From: Lawsonibacter sp. | Lineage (GTDB): Bacteria > Bacillota > Clostridia > Oscillospirales > Oscillospiraceae | Reading direction: 5' to 3' | NCBI GenBank assembly: GCA_022791995.1 | Contig: JAAWAD010000021.1 | Location: 62,001-126,000, forward strand | Length of the DNA stretch: 64,000 nucleotides | Shown here: one piece after another, positions 8,984-19,150 of the stretch | Position numbering within the stretch: the first letter of the stretch is position 1 | Layout: each line of letters opens with the position of its first letter | Made by a program: the position numbers and the translations under genes | Notes under the pieces: model-generated | Told to the model about the DNA's origin: nothing | What the model saw: the letters and a program-made list of their open reading frames with translations, nothing else | Databases searched by the model: none

Positions 8984-10186
8984 GTGAGCTTTCCTGTGCG
9001 GGTGGCCGGAATTGTTGCAGAATACAACCCTTTCCACACTGGACACGCCTTTCACATTGCCCAAACACGGCGCAGGCTGGGGGAGGATACCGCCATCGTA
9101 ACCGTTATGAGCGGCAACTGGGTCCAGCGAGGGGAGTGCGCTGTCATAGACAAGTGGATGCGCGCCGGCATGGCTTTGACTGGAGGGGCAGACCTGGTGC
9201 TGGAGCTGCCTACCGTATGGGCTACTGCCTCCGCAGAGGGCTTTGCACGGGGAGCCATAGCGACCTTGGCTGCCACGGGGGTGGTGGACACGCTCTCCTT
9301 TGGCAGCGAGCTGGGGGATGTCTCCCCTCTTCAGGCACTAGCCCAGTGTATCAACAGCCCGGCATTCTCTCAGGCGCTCAGACTGGAGCTGGGCCCCAAA
9401 AAAAGCTTTGCTCTGTGCCGGCGGAATGCGGTAGAACGCCTCCTTGGCCCGGAGAAGGCTTCTCTTCTGGATTTTCCCAACAACAGTCTGGGGGTGGAAT
9501 ATCTGCGTTTTCTTCCTCCAGACATGATGGCAGTCACCATCCCACGCCGCGGAGCGGCCCACGACGGAGAAACGGTTGGAGCGTTTGCTTCTGCCTCCCT
9601 TCTACGCCGGTGGATCCGGGCGGGAGAACTGGAAAGGGCTTCTCCTTTCCTGCCCTTGCCCTGGAAGGGTGACGCCGCCGACCTGAAGCAGCTGGAGCGG
9701 GTTGCCATTGCCCGTCTGCGCTCTATGTCGCTGGCAGAGGCAGAGGCCCTTCCAGACAGCGGCGATGGTCTGGCCGCCCGCCTGCTGTACGCCGCCCGGC
9801 AGACCGCAAATCTGGAGGAGCTGTACACCCTGACAAAGACCCGGACCTATACCCATGCCCGGGTACGGCGACTGGTGCTCTATGCTCTGCTGGGTCTGCG
9901 GGCGATGGACCGCCCCGCTTCGCCCCTATACATCCGCGTGCTGGCCCTCAACAGCCGTGGGCGGCTGGTCCTGAAAGAGATGGCCCGAAAAGCTGCACTC
10001 CCCTTTTTTGTAAAGGCGGCGCACATCCACGACAGAACCTTCCATCGCTTTTCCCCAGAAGCCCAGACCCTGTTCGCTCTGGAGGAGCGGTTCACCGACC
10101 TGTTTGCCCTCTGCTTTCCCACACCCCGGCCTGGCGGACTGGAGTGGACAACCAACCCGATTGTAGAACTGAATCGAGGTGTTTGA
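8984..10186 (+). CDS. tmcAL: tRNA(Met) cytidine acetate ligase family nucleotidyltransferase
   Basis: VAGIVAEYNPFHTGHAFHIAQTR, VMSGNWVQRGECAVIDKW. Confidence 0.85.
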   Translation: MSFPVRVAGIVAEYNPFHTGHAFHIAQTRRRLGEDTAIVTVMSGNWVQRGECAVIDKWMRAGMALTGGADLVLELPTVWATASAEGFARGAIATLAATGVVDTLSFGSELGDVSPLQALAQCINSPAFSQALRLELGPKKSFALCRRNAVERLLGPEKASLLDFPNNSLGVEYLRFLPPDMMAVTIPRRGAAHDGETVGAFASASLLRRWIRAGELERASPFLPLPWKGDAADLKQLERVAIARLRSMSLAEAEALPDSGDGLAARLLYAARQTANLEELYTLTKTRTYTHARVRRLVLYALLGLRAMDRPASPLYIRVLALNSRGRLVLKEMARKAALPFFVKAAHIHDRTFHRFSPEAQTLFALEERFTDLFALCFPTPRPGGLEWTTNPIVELNRGV

Positions 10187-10188
10187 GG

Positions 10189-10740
10189 ATGAAAGGATTT
10201 TCCCGGAAAGACCAAGCATTTTCCATGTGCGGATTGAGCTGTGCCCTATGCCCAATGAAGCTAGGCGGATATTGTCCTGGCTGTGGCGGTGGAGAGGGAA
10301 ACCAGTCCTGTACTTTGGCTCGGTGCAGTTTAGAGAGAGGCGGCCTGGAGTATTGTTTCCAGTGTGGTCAATATCCCTGCGAGAAATACGAAAACTTTGA
10401 CCAATACGACTCGTTTCTTACACATCAGGGACGGGCCAGGCATGTGGAGCGTGCCCGGCAGCTTGGTGTGGCACAGTATCGACAGGAGCTTAAGGAAAAG
10501 GCCTCCCTTTTACAGACCCTTTTAACGGAGTTTTACACAGGCCGAAAAAAGACCTTTTACTGTGTCGCAGTTGACCTGCTGGAGCTGGAAGATATCCGCG
10601 CTGTGGCAGATCAGTTCCTCTCTGTTCGGGACCAGAAAGAGCGGGAGCGGAAGGCGGTCGCTTTTCTGGAGGAGCTGGCTGTTCAACGCGGTACCACACT
10701 CAAGCTGCGAAAGAAACCCAAAAAAGCCAAGCAAAATTAG
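10189..10740 (+). CDS. DUF3795 domain-containing protein
   Basis: Cys-rich N-terminus MCGLSCALCPMKLGGYCPGCGGG...CxxCGxYPCEKYEN. Confidence 0.75.
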   Translation: MKGFSRKDQAFSMCGLSCALCPMKLGGYCPGCGGGEGNQSCTLARCSLERGGLEYCFQCGQYPCEKYENFDQYDSFLTHQGRARHVERARQLGVAQYRQELKEKASLLQTLLTEFYTGRKKTFYCVAVDLLELEDIRAVADQFLSVRDQKERERKAVAFLEELAVQRGTTLKLRKKPKKAKQN

Positions 10741-10761
10741 ATCCAGAAAGGGGGAACCCAT

Positions 10762-11862
10762 ATGGGAATACAGACGAAAAAAATGGTACATTGGAGGCTA
10801 TGGACCGCTCTTCTCCTTCCGCTGGGGCTTGTAGGGCTGTTTGAACTGGTGAAAGAAAACCGGCCGCTTATGGACAGCTGGGTCTTCCATATCATGGCCC
10901 CCATGGAACAGCTGTGGGGACGGCTCTGGTCCGTTCTCCCCCTCTCTGGCCTGGAGCTGCTGGCAGTGCTTGTTTTGGCTGGGAGTGTTTTCTGGTCGGT
11001 GCGGACCGCGGTTTTTGCGTGGAGGGACCGGGGCGGATGGGCGCTGTTCCGCCGGCTGGCTGCCTTGGCTGCGGTTTGGCTATGGCTGTGGGCCGGGCTG
11101 TGCTGGCTGTGGAATGCGGCCTACTACGCCTCTCCCTTCACCCAACGTGCAGGGCTGGAGGCTGGCCCTTGCTCTGTGGAGGAGCTAACTGCTGTGACTG
11201 CATATTTTGCAGAGCAGGCTGCCCGGCTCTCCGTCCAGGTAGCCCGGGACCAGGAGGGACACTTCGCCGAGAACCTGTCCGACTGCTTTCAGCGCGGAAC
11301 CGCTGTGTACGAGGGACTGACAAGGGAATTTTCCTGCCTGGAAATACGGTCCGTTCAAGCCAAACCGCTGGTCTTTTCCCGGCTTCAGAGTATTCTGGGC
11401 TTCACCGGAATTTACTCCCCCTTCACAGGCGAGGCCAATGTGAATGTGGACGCGCCACTCTGTCTGGTCCCTGCCACCATCGCCCATGAAATGGCCCACC
11501 AACGGATGGTATCCTCCGAGCTGGAGGCCAACTTTGTGGGCATCGCCGCCTGTGCTACCAGCGAGGACCTGGTGTTTCAGTATTCCGGCTATCTGATGGG
11601 CCTGATTCAACTGTGCAATGCCCTCTACCCTGTGGACGACTCAGCCTGGCTCCGTATTGCAGAGACATACTTCACCCCTCAGCTGTCCACCGACTGGAGG
11701 GATAATAACACCTATTGGGCCGCGCTTTCCTCCCCAGTGGAGGAGGCTGCCGGCCGGGTTTACGACGGGTTTCTGAAAGGAAACGATCAGGAGCTGGGGA
11801 TTCGCTCTTATGGCGCCTGTGTGGATCTTCTGGTTTCCTATTTTGGCACCTTGCTTCCATAA
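10762..11862 (+). CDS. DUF3810-type membrane metallopeptidase-like protein
   Basis: TM segments then TIAHEMAHQRMVSSELEANFVG (HExxH). Confidence 0.7.
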   Translation: MGIQTKKMVHWRLWTALLLPLGLVGLFELVKENRPLMDSWVFHIMAPMEQLWGRLWSVLPLSGLELLAVLVLAGSVFWSVRTAVFAWRDRGGWALFRRLAALAAVWLWLWAGLCWLWNAAYYASPFTQRAGLEAGPCSVEELTAVTAYFAEQAARLSVQVARDQEGHFAENLSDCFQRGTAVYEGLTREFSCLEIRSVQAKPLVFSRLQSILGFTGIYSPFTGEANVNVDAPLCLVPATIAHEMAHQRMVSSELEANFVGIAACATSEDLVFQYSGYLMGLIQLCNALYPVDDSAWLRIAETYFTPQLSTDWRDNNTYWAALSSPVEEAAGRVYDGFLKGNDQELGIRSYGACVDLLVSYFGTLLP

Positions 11863-11866
11863 ACAA

Positions 11867-11892
11867 AACGCACCACAGGTTGTGGTGCGTTT
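11867..11892. terminator. Bidirectional terminator between convergent genes
   Basis: aaacgcaccac..tgtggtgcgttt inverted repeat. Confidence 0.7.
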
Positions 11893-11895
11893 CCT

Positions 11896-12669
11896 TTATA
11901 CCACTAAATTGTAGACCAACCGGGCCACAAGCAGCGCCAGCACCACAAAGAACATGGGGCGAATCACTTTAGCGCCCCCCTTTAAAGCCATGCTGGAGCC
12001 CACATAATTGCCCGCAATGCTGCATAATGCCGCCGGAAGACCCACGGCCCATACCACCTTTCCTGCAAGGGCAAACGCGACAAGAGCGGCAAAATTGCTG
12101 CCCAGATTGGCTGCTTTGGTATTTCCAGAGGCAGTCAGCAGGTCGAACTTGCATAGCCCTGTATAAGCAAGAATCAGAAAGGTACCAGCCCCGGGGCCAA
12201 AAAAACCGTCATACGCGCCAATGACCAGCCCAATCCCCACAGACATGGCGATGAGCTGAGGGAGGCTGAATTGACTCGAACCATTCTCCCCGCCGAAGTC
12301 CCGCTTCAAAAGGAGAAAAACCGCCATAACCGGGACAACTGCCAGCAACAGATAGTAGAGAGCCCGCTCTGGCACTACCAGATTCAACCTTGCGCCTGCC
12401 CAGGATCCGATCAGGCCTCCGACAGCTCCAGCCAATGCACTGGGCAGGTGAATGTCTCCCCGCTTTAAAAAACGGGCAGTGGACAGAACAGCACCGAAGG
12501 TGCTGCTGCACTTGTTGGTACCCGACGCGATATGTGCGGGCAGACCAGCCAACAGATAGGCCGGCAGGCTCACCAGTCCGCCGCCGCCGGCAACTGCATC
12601 AACCAGCCCGCCCAAAAAAACCAGCGGGCAGACAACGGCCCAGGTATAAACCAGATCACTCCACTCCAT
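11896..12669 (-). CDS. TauE/SafE-family membrane permease
   Basis: FLGGLVDAVAGGGGLVSLPAYLLAG, GAYDGFFGPGAGTF; start trimmed to MEWSDLVY. Confidence 0.85.
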   Translation of the reverse strand: MEWSDLVYTWAVVCPLVFLGGLVDAVAGGGGLVSLPAYLLAGLPAHIASGTNKCSSTFGAVLSTARFLKRGDIHLPSALAGAVGGLIGSWAGARLNLVVPERALYYLLLAVVPVMAVFLLLKRDFGGENGSSQFSLPQLIAMSVGIGLVIGAYDGFFGPGAGTFLILAYTGLCKFDLLTASGNTKAANLGSNFAALVAFALAGKVVWAVGLPAALCSIAGNYVGSSMALKGGAKVIRPMFFVVLALLVARLVYNLVV

Positions 12670-12745
12670 GTTTCTCCCTACTGTGTTTATAAATCTGTCT
12701 TCAGAACCACACACTGACTTGCCCAAAGCTATGGGTATAGGTGTT

Positions 12746-14017
12746 TTAGAGCTGCGTTCCCTTGATTCCCTCCCAGTACCGCCGGGCGGCCTGCTCTGTT
12801 TTATTGTCGCCGTAGCAGTAATACTGCACCCCTCGTAGCACGTCAGGAAGGTACTGCTGCGCCACCCAGTGCCCTGGGAAGCTGTGCGGGTACAGATACC
12901 CCTGCTCCCGCTCCATCCCGGAGGAGTCGGCATGGATATTTTGTAGCTCCCGTGGGATATCTCCCGTCCGCCCTGCCCGTACATCGGCGCTGGCAGCGTC
13001 AATGGCTGCACATACTGAGTTCGACTTAGGGGCAGTAGCCAGCAGTACCGCCGCCTGGGCCAGCGGAAGGCGGGCCTCTGGCAGACCAAGCTGGAGTGCG
13101 TTGTCCACCAAAGCCTTGACAATCATGGCTGCCTGCGGGTAAGCCATCCCTACATCCTCACTGGCTGAGCACAGCAGGCGGCGTATGGCAGTAATCAGAT
13201 CTCCAGCCTCCAGCAGGCGGGCCAGATAGTGAAGGGCGGCGTCCGGGTCGGAGCCTCGCAGGGACTTCATCAGGGCGGAAGCGATGTCATAGTGGGAGTC
13301 CCCCTCCCGGTCATACCGCATCGCTGACTTCTGAGCTGCCGTTTTCGCATCCTCCAGAGTGACAAGGAGTTTCCCTTGCTCCCGATTGGAAGCACTCAGC
13401 AGAAGCTCGATAGCGTTCATGGCCTTTCGGATATCGCCGCCGCAGGCCCAGGCAAGGTGCTGCTGGACCCCCTCTTCACAGACCACTTGGGACCCCAGAC
13501 GCTTTTCCATAATGGAAATCCCCCGCTCGACTGCGGGCAGTGCGTCCTCCGCCGTGATTTGTTTAAATTCAAAGACAGTGGCCCGGGAGAGCACCGCACC
13601 AAAGACTGCAAAAAAGGGGTTTTCTGTTGTGGAGGCAATCAGGGTAATGCGGCCGTCCTCCATAAACTCCAGTAGCGACTGCTGCTGCTTTTTGTTAAAA
13701 TATTGAATCTCGTCCAGGTAGAGCAGCACCCCCTCTGGAGCCAGCAGAGTGCCGATATCCGCCATAATCTCCTTGATGTCTCCAATGGAGGCGGTGGTAG
13801 CGTTTAGCCGGTGGAGCGGCCGGTTAGTTCTCTGGGCAATGATGTTGGCCACAGTGGTTTTTCCTGTCCCTGAGGGACCATAAAAAATCAGATTCGGGAT
13901 GGTTCCTCCCTCAATCACCCGACGCAAAAGGCCGTCCACCCCCAGAATATGCCGCTGTCCCACCACCTCGTCCAAGGTCTGAGGCCGTATTTCATCCGCC
14001 AAGGGCCGGTAGGCCAT
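12746..14017 (-). CDS. rarA: Replication-associated recombination protein A (AAA ATPase)
   Basis: RPQTLDEVVGQRHILG, FYGPSGTGKTTVANIIA, LYLDEIQYFNKKQQ. Confidence 0.9.
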   Translation of the reverse strand: MAYRPLADEIRPQTLDEVVGQRHILGVDGLLRRVIEGGTIPNLIFYGPSGTGKTTVANIIAQRTNRPLHRLNATTASIGDIKEIMADIGTLLAPEGVLLYLDEIQYFNKKQQQSLLEFMEDGRITLIASTTENPFFAVFGAVLSRATVFEFKQITAEDALPAVERGISIMEKRLGSQVVCEEGVQQHLAWACGGDIRKAMNAIELLLSASNREQGKLLVTLEDAKTAAQKSAMRYDREGDSHYDIASALMKSLRGSDPDAALHYLARLLEAGDLITAIRRLLCSASEDVGMAYPQAAMIVKALVDNALQLGLPEARLPLAQAAVLLATAPKSNSVCAAIDAASADVRAGRTGDIPRELQNIHADSSGMEREQGYLYPHSFPGHWVAQQYLPDVLRGVQYYCYGDNKTEQAARRYWEGIKGTQL

Positions 14018-14134
14018 GGTTGGTCACACCTTTCTTCTTTTGATTGCACCTTCAGGCCATCGCTGTCAGACCCGCGGCTGTCCACATCATTTTGAATGCT
14101 TATCTTTCTTTTTTATAGAACGCTTCCTGAACAA

Positions 14135-14770
14135 TCATCTCTCTGCCTCCAGCGCCCCAGCATATTGCCGCAGTGCTCTGCGCCGTTGCTGCCAGTCGGG
14201 CATGAGGACATCCATTTGGGCGTAAAAACTCGAGCCATGGTCGTGGTGGAGAAAATGGACCAGCTCATGTAGAGCCACATAGTCCCGCAGCGCCTCCGGG
14301 CACCTGGCCAACGCAGTGTTCAGCGTGATGTACCCCTGGGCCCAGTGGCAGTTCCCCCACTGGCTGCGCATCCGCCGCAGCTTCAGTGCAGGTTTTTCCA
14401 CGCCAAGGGGAGCAACCATGGGATAGACCCGATCCATAGCCTGTTCCAGCAACTCCTGACAGAGCAAACGGGACGGCTCCGGGGGCAGCTCCATCTGCCG
14501 AACTCCTTCCAACCGCCGAAGGTTCTCCGTCAGCCAGAGGGATTTCTCCTGGATGAACTCGTCTGCCCGCCGGGTGGAGCACCGCAGCGGCACGGACAAA
14601 ACCACTGTAAGGTTCCGTTCCACCCGCAGGTTTAAATTTTTGACCCGTTTTTTTACCAGTGTATAGGTCAACAGTCCAAATGGCGTATCCACCAAACGCA
14701 GCTGCTCCACAAGCGGTTCCTCCTTTTCCAAGAGTGGCTCTATTATACTCTCTTTTCCAGCCCCAGGCAA
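14135..14770 (-). CDS. YgjP-like M48-family metallopeptidase
   Basis: RRMRSQWGNCHWAQGYITLNTAL; VALHELVHFLHHDHGSSFY (HExxH). Confidence 0.85.
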   Translation of the reverse strand: MPGAGKESIIEPLLEKEEPLVEQLRLVDTPFGLLTYTLVKKRVKNLNLRVERNLTVVLSVPLRCSTRRADEFIQEKSLWLTENLRRLEGVRQMELPPEPSRLLCQELLEQAMDRVYPMVAPLGVEKPALKLRRMRSQWGNCHWAQGYITLNTALARCPEALRDYVALHELVHFLHHDHGSSFYAQMDVLMPDWQQRRRALRQYAGALEAER

Positions 14771-14845
14771 TTCTTTTTTCGGACAGGCAATTTTTTTGTC
14801 CCAGGGAATATTCTTAAATAAAATCCAACGGGGAGGCGGAACGCG

Positions 14846-16018
14846 GTGAGCTGTCTGATAGGGAAACAGAAATATCGGGATTGCTTCATTGGGGCGGGGC
14901 TTCTACTGGCGGCAGCCTCCTTGATTCTGTGGCCAGAGGAGGCCATTACGGCCATGCGGGATGGGCTGAAGCTGTGCGGGAATGTGATCGTCCCCTCTCT
15001 GTTCCCCTTCTTTGTTCTGTCCTCCCTGGTGGTGGAGCTGGGGATGTCCCGATATCTGGGTAAGCTGCTGGCGCCGGTCATGGTCCCTCTGTTCCGGGTC
15101 AACGGCTCCTGTGCCGCCGCGCTGGCGCTAGGCTTTGTGGGGGGCTATCCGGTGGGGGCCAAGACGGCTATCCAGCTGTACCAAAAGGGACAGTGCTCCA
15201 AAGCGGAGGCAGAACGGCTGCTGGCCTTCTGCAACAACTGCGGCCCTGCGTTTATTCTCGGCGTGGTGGGCACAGGGGTATTTGGGAGCGGGACGGCGGG
15301 GCTGCTGCTCTATTTGGCCCACCTGCTGGCCTCTCTGGCAGTGGGGCTGCTGTTCCGATTTTACCAGCCCGAAGAGGGGCCGCTGCCCGTCCGGGGCGGG
15401 GCTCAGTTTCAGACAGCCAGCTTCTCTGCTGCCTTTACCCGGTCTGTCACTGGCTCTCTCCGGTCCACCTTGAACATCTGCGCCTTTATCCTGTTTTTTT
15501 CAGTGGTCATCCGGGTTTTGACAATCTCTGGCCTGCTGACTGCCGCCGCCTCTCTCCTGGCCGCCCTGCTCGCCCCATTGGGGCTATCCCAAATCTGGGC
15601 TCAGCGGCTGCTGACTGGTCTGCTGGAGCTGTCCTCCGGGGTTTCCTCTCTTACCAGCGGGGCCCTTTCCAGCCGGCTGTCTATGGCTGCTTTCCTGCTG
15701 GGGTGGGCAGGCGTATCCGTCCACTGCCAGGTAATGGCTTTTCTGGGGGAGAGCGGTCTGTCTTTCAAAACTTATTTGACAGGAAAGCTGCTCCATGGTG
15801 GGTTGTCCGCTGTACTCATCGCCTGGCTGTTCCGCTTGTTTCCTCGGCCAGCCTCTGCCTATCTGATAGAGCAGACAGAAGCCATTGCCCGTCTGGACTT
15901 TCACAAGGCCTTAACCATCTCTGCTGGGGCCGCCTGGGGGACTTGGCTGTTCTTTTTGGCGCTGACTCTGTGGGCGGTAAAAAAAAGCAGTGGAAAAAAG
16001 CGCCTCTATAGAGTATAA
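14846..16018 (+). CDS. ylbJ: Sporulation integral membrane protein YlbJ-like
   Basis: VIVPSLFPFFVLSSLVVELG, GFVGGYPVGAKTAIQLY, nucleoside-recognition-type TM protein; GTG start. Confidence 0.8.
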   Translation: MSCLIGKQKYRDCFIGAGLLLAAASLILWPEEAITAMRDGLKLCGNVIVPSLFPFFVLSSLVVELGMSRYLGKLLAPVMVPLFRVNGSCAAALALGFVGGYPVGAKTAIQLYQKGQCSKAEAERLLAFCNNCGPAFILGVVGTGVFGSGTAGLLLYLAHLLASLAVGLLFRFYQPEEGPLPVRGGAQFQTASFSAAFTRSVTGSLRSTLNICAFILFFSVVIRVLTISGLLTAAASLLAALLAPLGLSQIWAQRLLTGLLELSSGVSSLTSGALSSRLSMAAFLLGWAGVSVHCQVMAFLGESGLSFKTYLTGKLLHGGLSAVLIAWLFRLFPRPASAYLIEQTEAIARLDFHKALTISAGAAWGTWLFFLALTLWAVKKSSGKKRLYRV

Positions 16019-16057
16019 TAGAAGGACCGAATCCAAAGCCGCAAAGGAGTGCCTTCT

Positions 16058-16270
16058 ATGAACCTGTTTCAGAAAGATATTGAGCCCCGGTGCATCTATT
16101 GTGCCCGCGGCCGTTCCATGGGCGAGGACCACGTCATCTGCCCCAAAAAGGGGGTCATGGCCGGCGGCTCCCATTGCCGCTCCTTTCAATACGACCCGCT
16201 GAAGCGGGTTCCTCCCCGTCCTGCAAAGCTGGCGGGTGCAGATATCCGGGACGAGGATTTTCAGTTGTAG
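16058..16270 (+). CDS. Small hypothetical Cys-containing protein
   Basis: MNLFQKDIEPRCIYCARGRSMGEDHVICPKKGVM...; RBS aaaggag upstream. Confidence 0.6.
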   Translation: MNLFQKDIEPRCIYCARGRSMGEDHVICPKKGVMAGGSHCRSFQYDPLKRVPPRPAKLAGADIRDEDFQL

Positions 16271-16280
16271 TACAAATGGA

Positions 16281-16307
16281 GCCCACCGCAGGTATTCTGC
16301 GGTGGGC
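16281..16307 (+). terminator. Terminator-like hairpin
   Basis: gcccaccgca / tgcggtgggc inverted repeat after the small ORF stop; no strong T-run. Confidence 0.45.
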
Positions 16308-16498
16308 CTCATCCTCTCCTTCAAAAAAATTTCCCCAATCTTCTCCACACTTTTCTCTTTTTCCAGTCCGTTCTTTCCTTCCAGCGACGAAGAAGGCCGA
16401 AGCAGGGCGGTTTTTGCGATATGTTCCTCTTCCCTCTCTGGGGTGCATACTATATAATGTGGTCATAACGCTTATTTAGAGGAGGAAGCTACAATATC

Positions 16499-16765
16499 AT
16501 GGAATTGAAAATCGCAACCCGTCAGTGTACGGACGATCAGGGGGATCTCCGCTGCTTCCACTACTTCCTCACGGTAGACCAGGAAGAGCTCCCCCATTTC
16601 TTCTGTGAAAATTATGGCGTACATATTACAGAAGAGGCCGGAGACGAGGCTTCCATCCCCCGCATTACCACCAGCGCCGCCCGCATCGACGAGCTGTTGA
16701 CCCTGCTGGTGGACAACCTGGTGGGACCTGCCGGGTTGGCTGACGTGGTTTCTGATTGGCTGTAG
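16499..16765 (+). CDS. DUF6514-like protein
   Basis: Short acidic protein FCENYGVHITE..RITTSAARIDELLTLLVDNLV. Confidence 0.55.
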   Translation: MELKIATRQCTDDQGDLRCFHYFLTVDQEELPHFFCENYGVHITEEAGDEASIPRITTSAARIDELLTLLVDNLVGPAGLADVVSDWL

Positions 16766-17344
16766 TCAAAGCGCGGCCACTGCCGCTTCAATGGCCTCCT
16801 CCTCGGCCTGCATGGCTTTCAGAGTCTGGTCCAGAAGCCTGTCAAGCTCCCAGCCCAGCAGTTCCGCCCCCCGGGCGATGACATCCCGGGAACAGCCGGC
16901 GGCAAACTTTTTGTCCTTAAATTTCTTTTTCAGAGACTTCAGCTCCATGTCGGCCACGCTTTTGGAAGGCCGCATCAGAGCTGCCGCTCCAATCAGGCCG
17001 GTGAGCTCGTCGGAAGCGAAGAGCACCTTCTCCATCTCTCGCTCTGGCTGGATATCCACCCGAAGGCCCCATCCATGGCTGGCGGTTGCCCGAACGATGG
17101 ACTCCTCTACCCCCGCCTGACGCATAAGCTCCTGTGACTTTATGCAGTGTTCCTCGGGCCACTGCTCAAAGTCCAGATCGTGGAGCAGCCCCACAATAGA
17201 CCAGTAGTCTCTCTCCTCCCCATAGCCAAGCTCCTGTGCAAACCAGCCCATAACGTGCTCTACTGTGATAGCATGGCGCAGGTGGAAGGGCTCCTTATTG
17301 TACTGAGTCAGAAGTGTCCAGGCCTGCTGGCGATCCATCGACAT
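16766..17344 (-). CDS. HD-domain phosphohydrolase
   Basis: HAITVEHVM, IVGLLHDLDFEQWPEEH (HD motif). Confidence 0.85.
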   Translation of the reverse strand: MSMDRQQAWTLLTQYNKEPFHLRHAITVEHVMGWFAQELGYGEERDYWSIVGLLHDLDFEQWPEEHCIKSQELMRQAGVEESIVRATASHGWGLRVDIQPEREMEKVLFASDELTGLIGAAALMRPSKSVADMELKSLKKKFKDKKFAAGCSRDVIARGAELLGWELDRLLDQTLKAMQAEEEAIEAAVAAL

Positions 17345-17468
17345 AACAGATTCCTCCCTGTTGTACAGATCAAAATTCGGAGACAGCCTTTCATTTGGAA
17401 AGACTGTCTCCTATTTTTACTTCATTTTCCCTCTTTTGTCAAGACATACACGTTCCATTCATAGTATC

Positions 17469-18311
17469 TTAGTATGCAGTCACAATGCCGCCATCGTAAG
17501 CATAAACAGAGGTAATACCCCCCGCCTCGGTAATGATAACGTGGGCAAACTTACATTTGGCTTCTGCCATGGCCTTCACCTGGAAGGCCCGCTCCAGACA
17601 GTTGCAGTGGCAAATCGCCAAGGTACGGCCCACATGGGCGGGGTCTGCGGCCATCTTATCCACCATCTTCCCCAGGGCCTGCTTCATAGTGAGGGCCTGC
17701 CCCAGCTTACAGATCTCCCCCTCCGGGGTAGCGCCCATCAGCAGCTTGATTTTCAGCGCCCCGGTGATCACGGCCTGGAGCTTGGTCAGCCGGCCATTTT
17801 TCCGCAGATTCTCCAGGGACTCCAACACAAACATGGTCTGCATCTGAGAAATAAATTGTTCCACTTCGGTGACGACCCGTTTGAAGGGCATCCCTGCGCT
17901 GGCCAGCCGGTGAATCGCCATTGCCACCAGCAGCTCTCCAGAGGCAGCCGAGCAGGAGTTGAACACATGGACGTTGACCTCCGGCTGTTCCTCCTCCAGC
18001 AGCAGCCGGGCTTGCTCCGCGCTGTTGTGAGAGCCGCTGAGCAGTGCGGTCAAGGTCACAACGTACACATCGTCCGCCCCCTGATAGGCGTCCAAATAGG
18101 CCTGGGGAGAGGGGCAGGAGGTGGAGGGGGCATCCTCACTCTGGTGCATGGCCCACAGCAAATCGGCCTGGTCAAAGGTCTCGTTGTCCACAAAAGTGCT
18201 TCCATTGGCCCGGATGGTCAGGGGAACCTTGACAAAGCAGGGGTCCTTCAGCAGGGCGGGGGTTAAATCGCAGCAGCTGTCCACAACAATTCTGAAACTC
18301 ATATACTTCAA
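17469..18311 (-). CDS. DegV family (fatty-acid-binding) protein
   Basis: RIVVDSCCDLTPALL, TSCPSPQAYLDA, LESLENLRKNGRL. Confidence 0.9.
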   Translation of the reverse strand: MKYMSFRIVVDSCCDLTPALLKDPCFVKVPLTIRANGSTFVDNETFDQADLLWAMHQSEDAPSTSCPSPQAYLDAYQGADDVYVVTLTALLSGSHNSAEQARLLLEEEQPEVNVHVFNSCSAASGELLVAMAIHRLASAGMPFKRVVTEVEQFISQMQTMFVLESLENLRKNGRLTKLQAVITGALKIKLLMGATPEGEICKLGQALTMKQALGKMVDKMAADPAHVGRTLAICHCNCLERAFQVKAMAEAKCKFAHVIITEAGGITSVYAYDGGIVTAY

Positions 18312-18401
18312 CTCCAGATATGGTTTTTTAAATTAGATTACAGCAAATAGTTTACCATACCTTTGGAAAGATGTAAAGGGGAAAATATGGCATTTCGCTT
18401 C

Positions 18402-19034
18402 TTATCGACGGCCTTTCCGATACAGCACCAGGGCCAAAACGGCGCCAGTGATGGCAGTCAGAAGCCCCACCGCCAAAATAACGGTGCTGATTGTCACAAA
18501 AACGCCGAACAATCCATCGACCTGTGTAGCCGGACCGATGCCCAGCTGCCCCATGATCTCCGCCTCAAGTTCAGGCGGACCGTTGTATGTAAATCCCTCA
18601 CTAAAAAATGAGGCAGTGAGGCCGTGAACACTGGCCGCCATTTTCCCGGCCACATACCGAGCCAATCCGCCCACAAGTGTGAGCCCCAAGCCACTCAGGC
18701 ATACATATACACCAAACAGCCAGCCGTACTGCCGGATCAGCCGCTCCAGCAGGCCGACTCCCAGGCCTGGACCACCACCCGGGGCTGGAGGCGTTCCTCT
18801 GTCCGGCGGAGGATCCGGAAGCTCACCGGCGTTCTGCTCCGGGGCGTTCAGCAGCTCGTCCACTGTCACCTGGAAGACATGGGCCAGGGCTACCAGCTTT
18901 TCCACATCCGGCGTGGCCTCTCCCCGCTCCCATTTACTCACGGCCTGACGCGACACGCCCACCTGCTCCGCCAGCTCCTCCTGGGAAAGCTTGGCCTGCC
19001 TGCGGAAAGTATAAATTCGTTCATTCAACTTCAT
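18402..19034 (-). CDS. XRE-type HTH transcriptional regulator with C-terminal TM segments
   Basis: FRRQAKLSQEELAEQVGVSRQAVSKWERGEATPDVEKL. Confidence 0.85.
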   Translation of the reverse strand: MKLNERIYTFRRQAKLSQEELAEQVGVSRQAVSKWERGEATPDVEKLVALAHVFQVTVDELLNAPEQNAGELPDPPPDRGTPPAPGGGPGLGVGLLERLIRQYGWLFGVYVCLSGLGLTLVGGLARYVAGKMAASVHGLTASFFSEGFTYNGPPELEAEIMGQLGIGPATQVDGLFGVFVTISTVILAVGLLTAITGAVLALVLYRKGRR

Positions 19035-19150
19035 GGCTGCTCCTCCTGTTCCGCTGCCTTTTGGCGCCTTTACCGGGAGAATATCACAATGCGCAGTTGC
19101 ATTCTAGCAAAAAGAGGTGTCATTTTGCGCAACCGCTGGTTGCGTCCGGC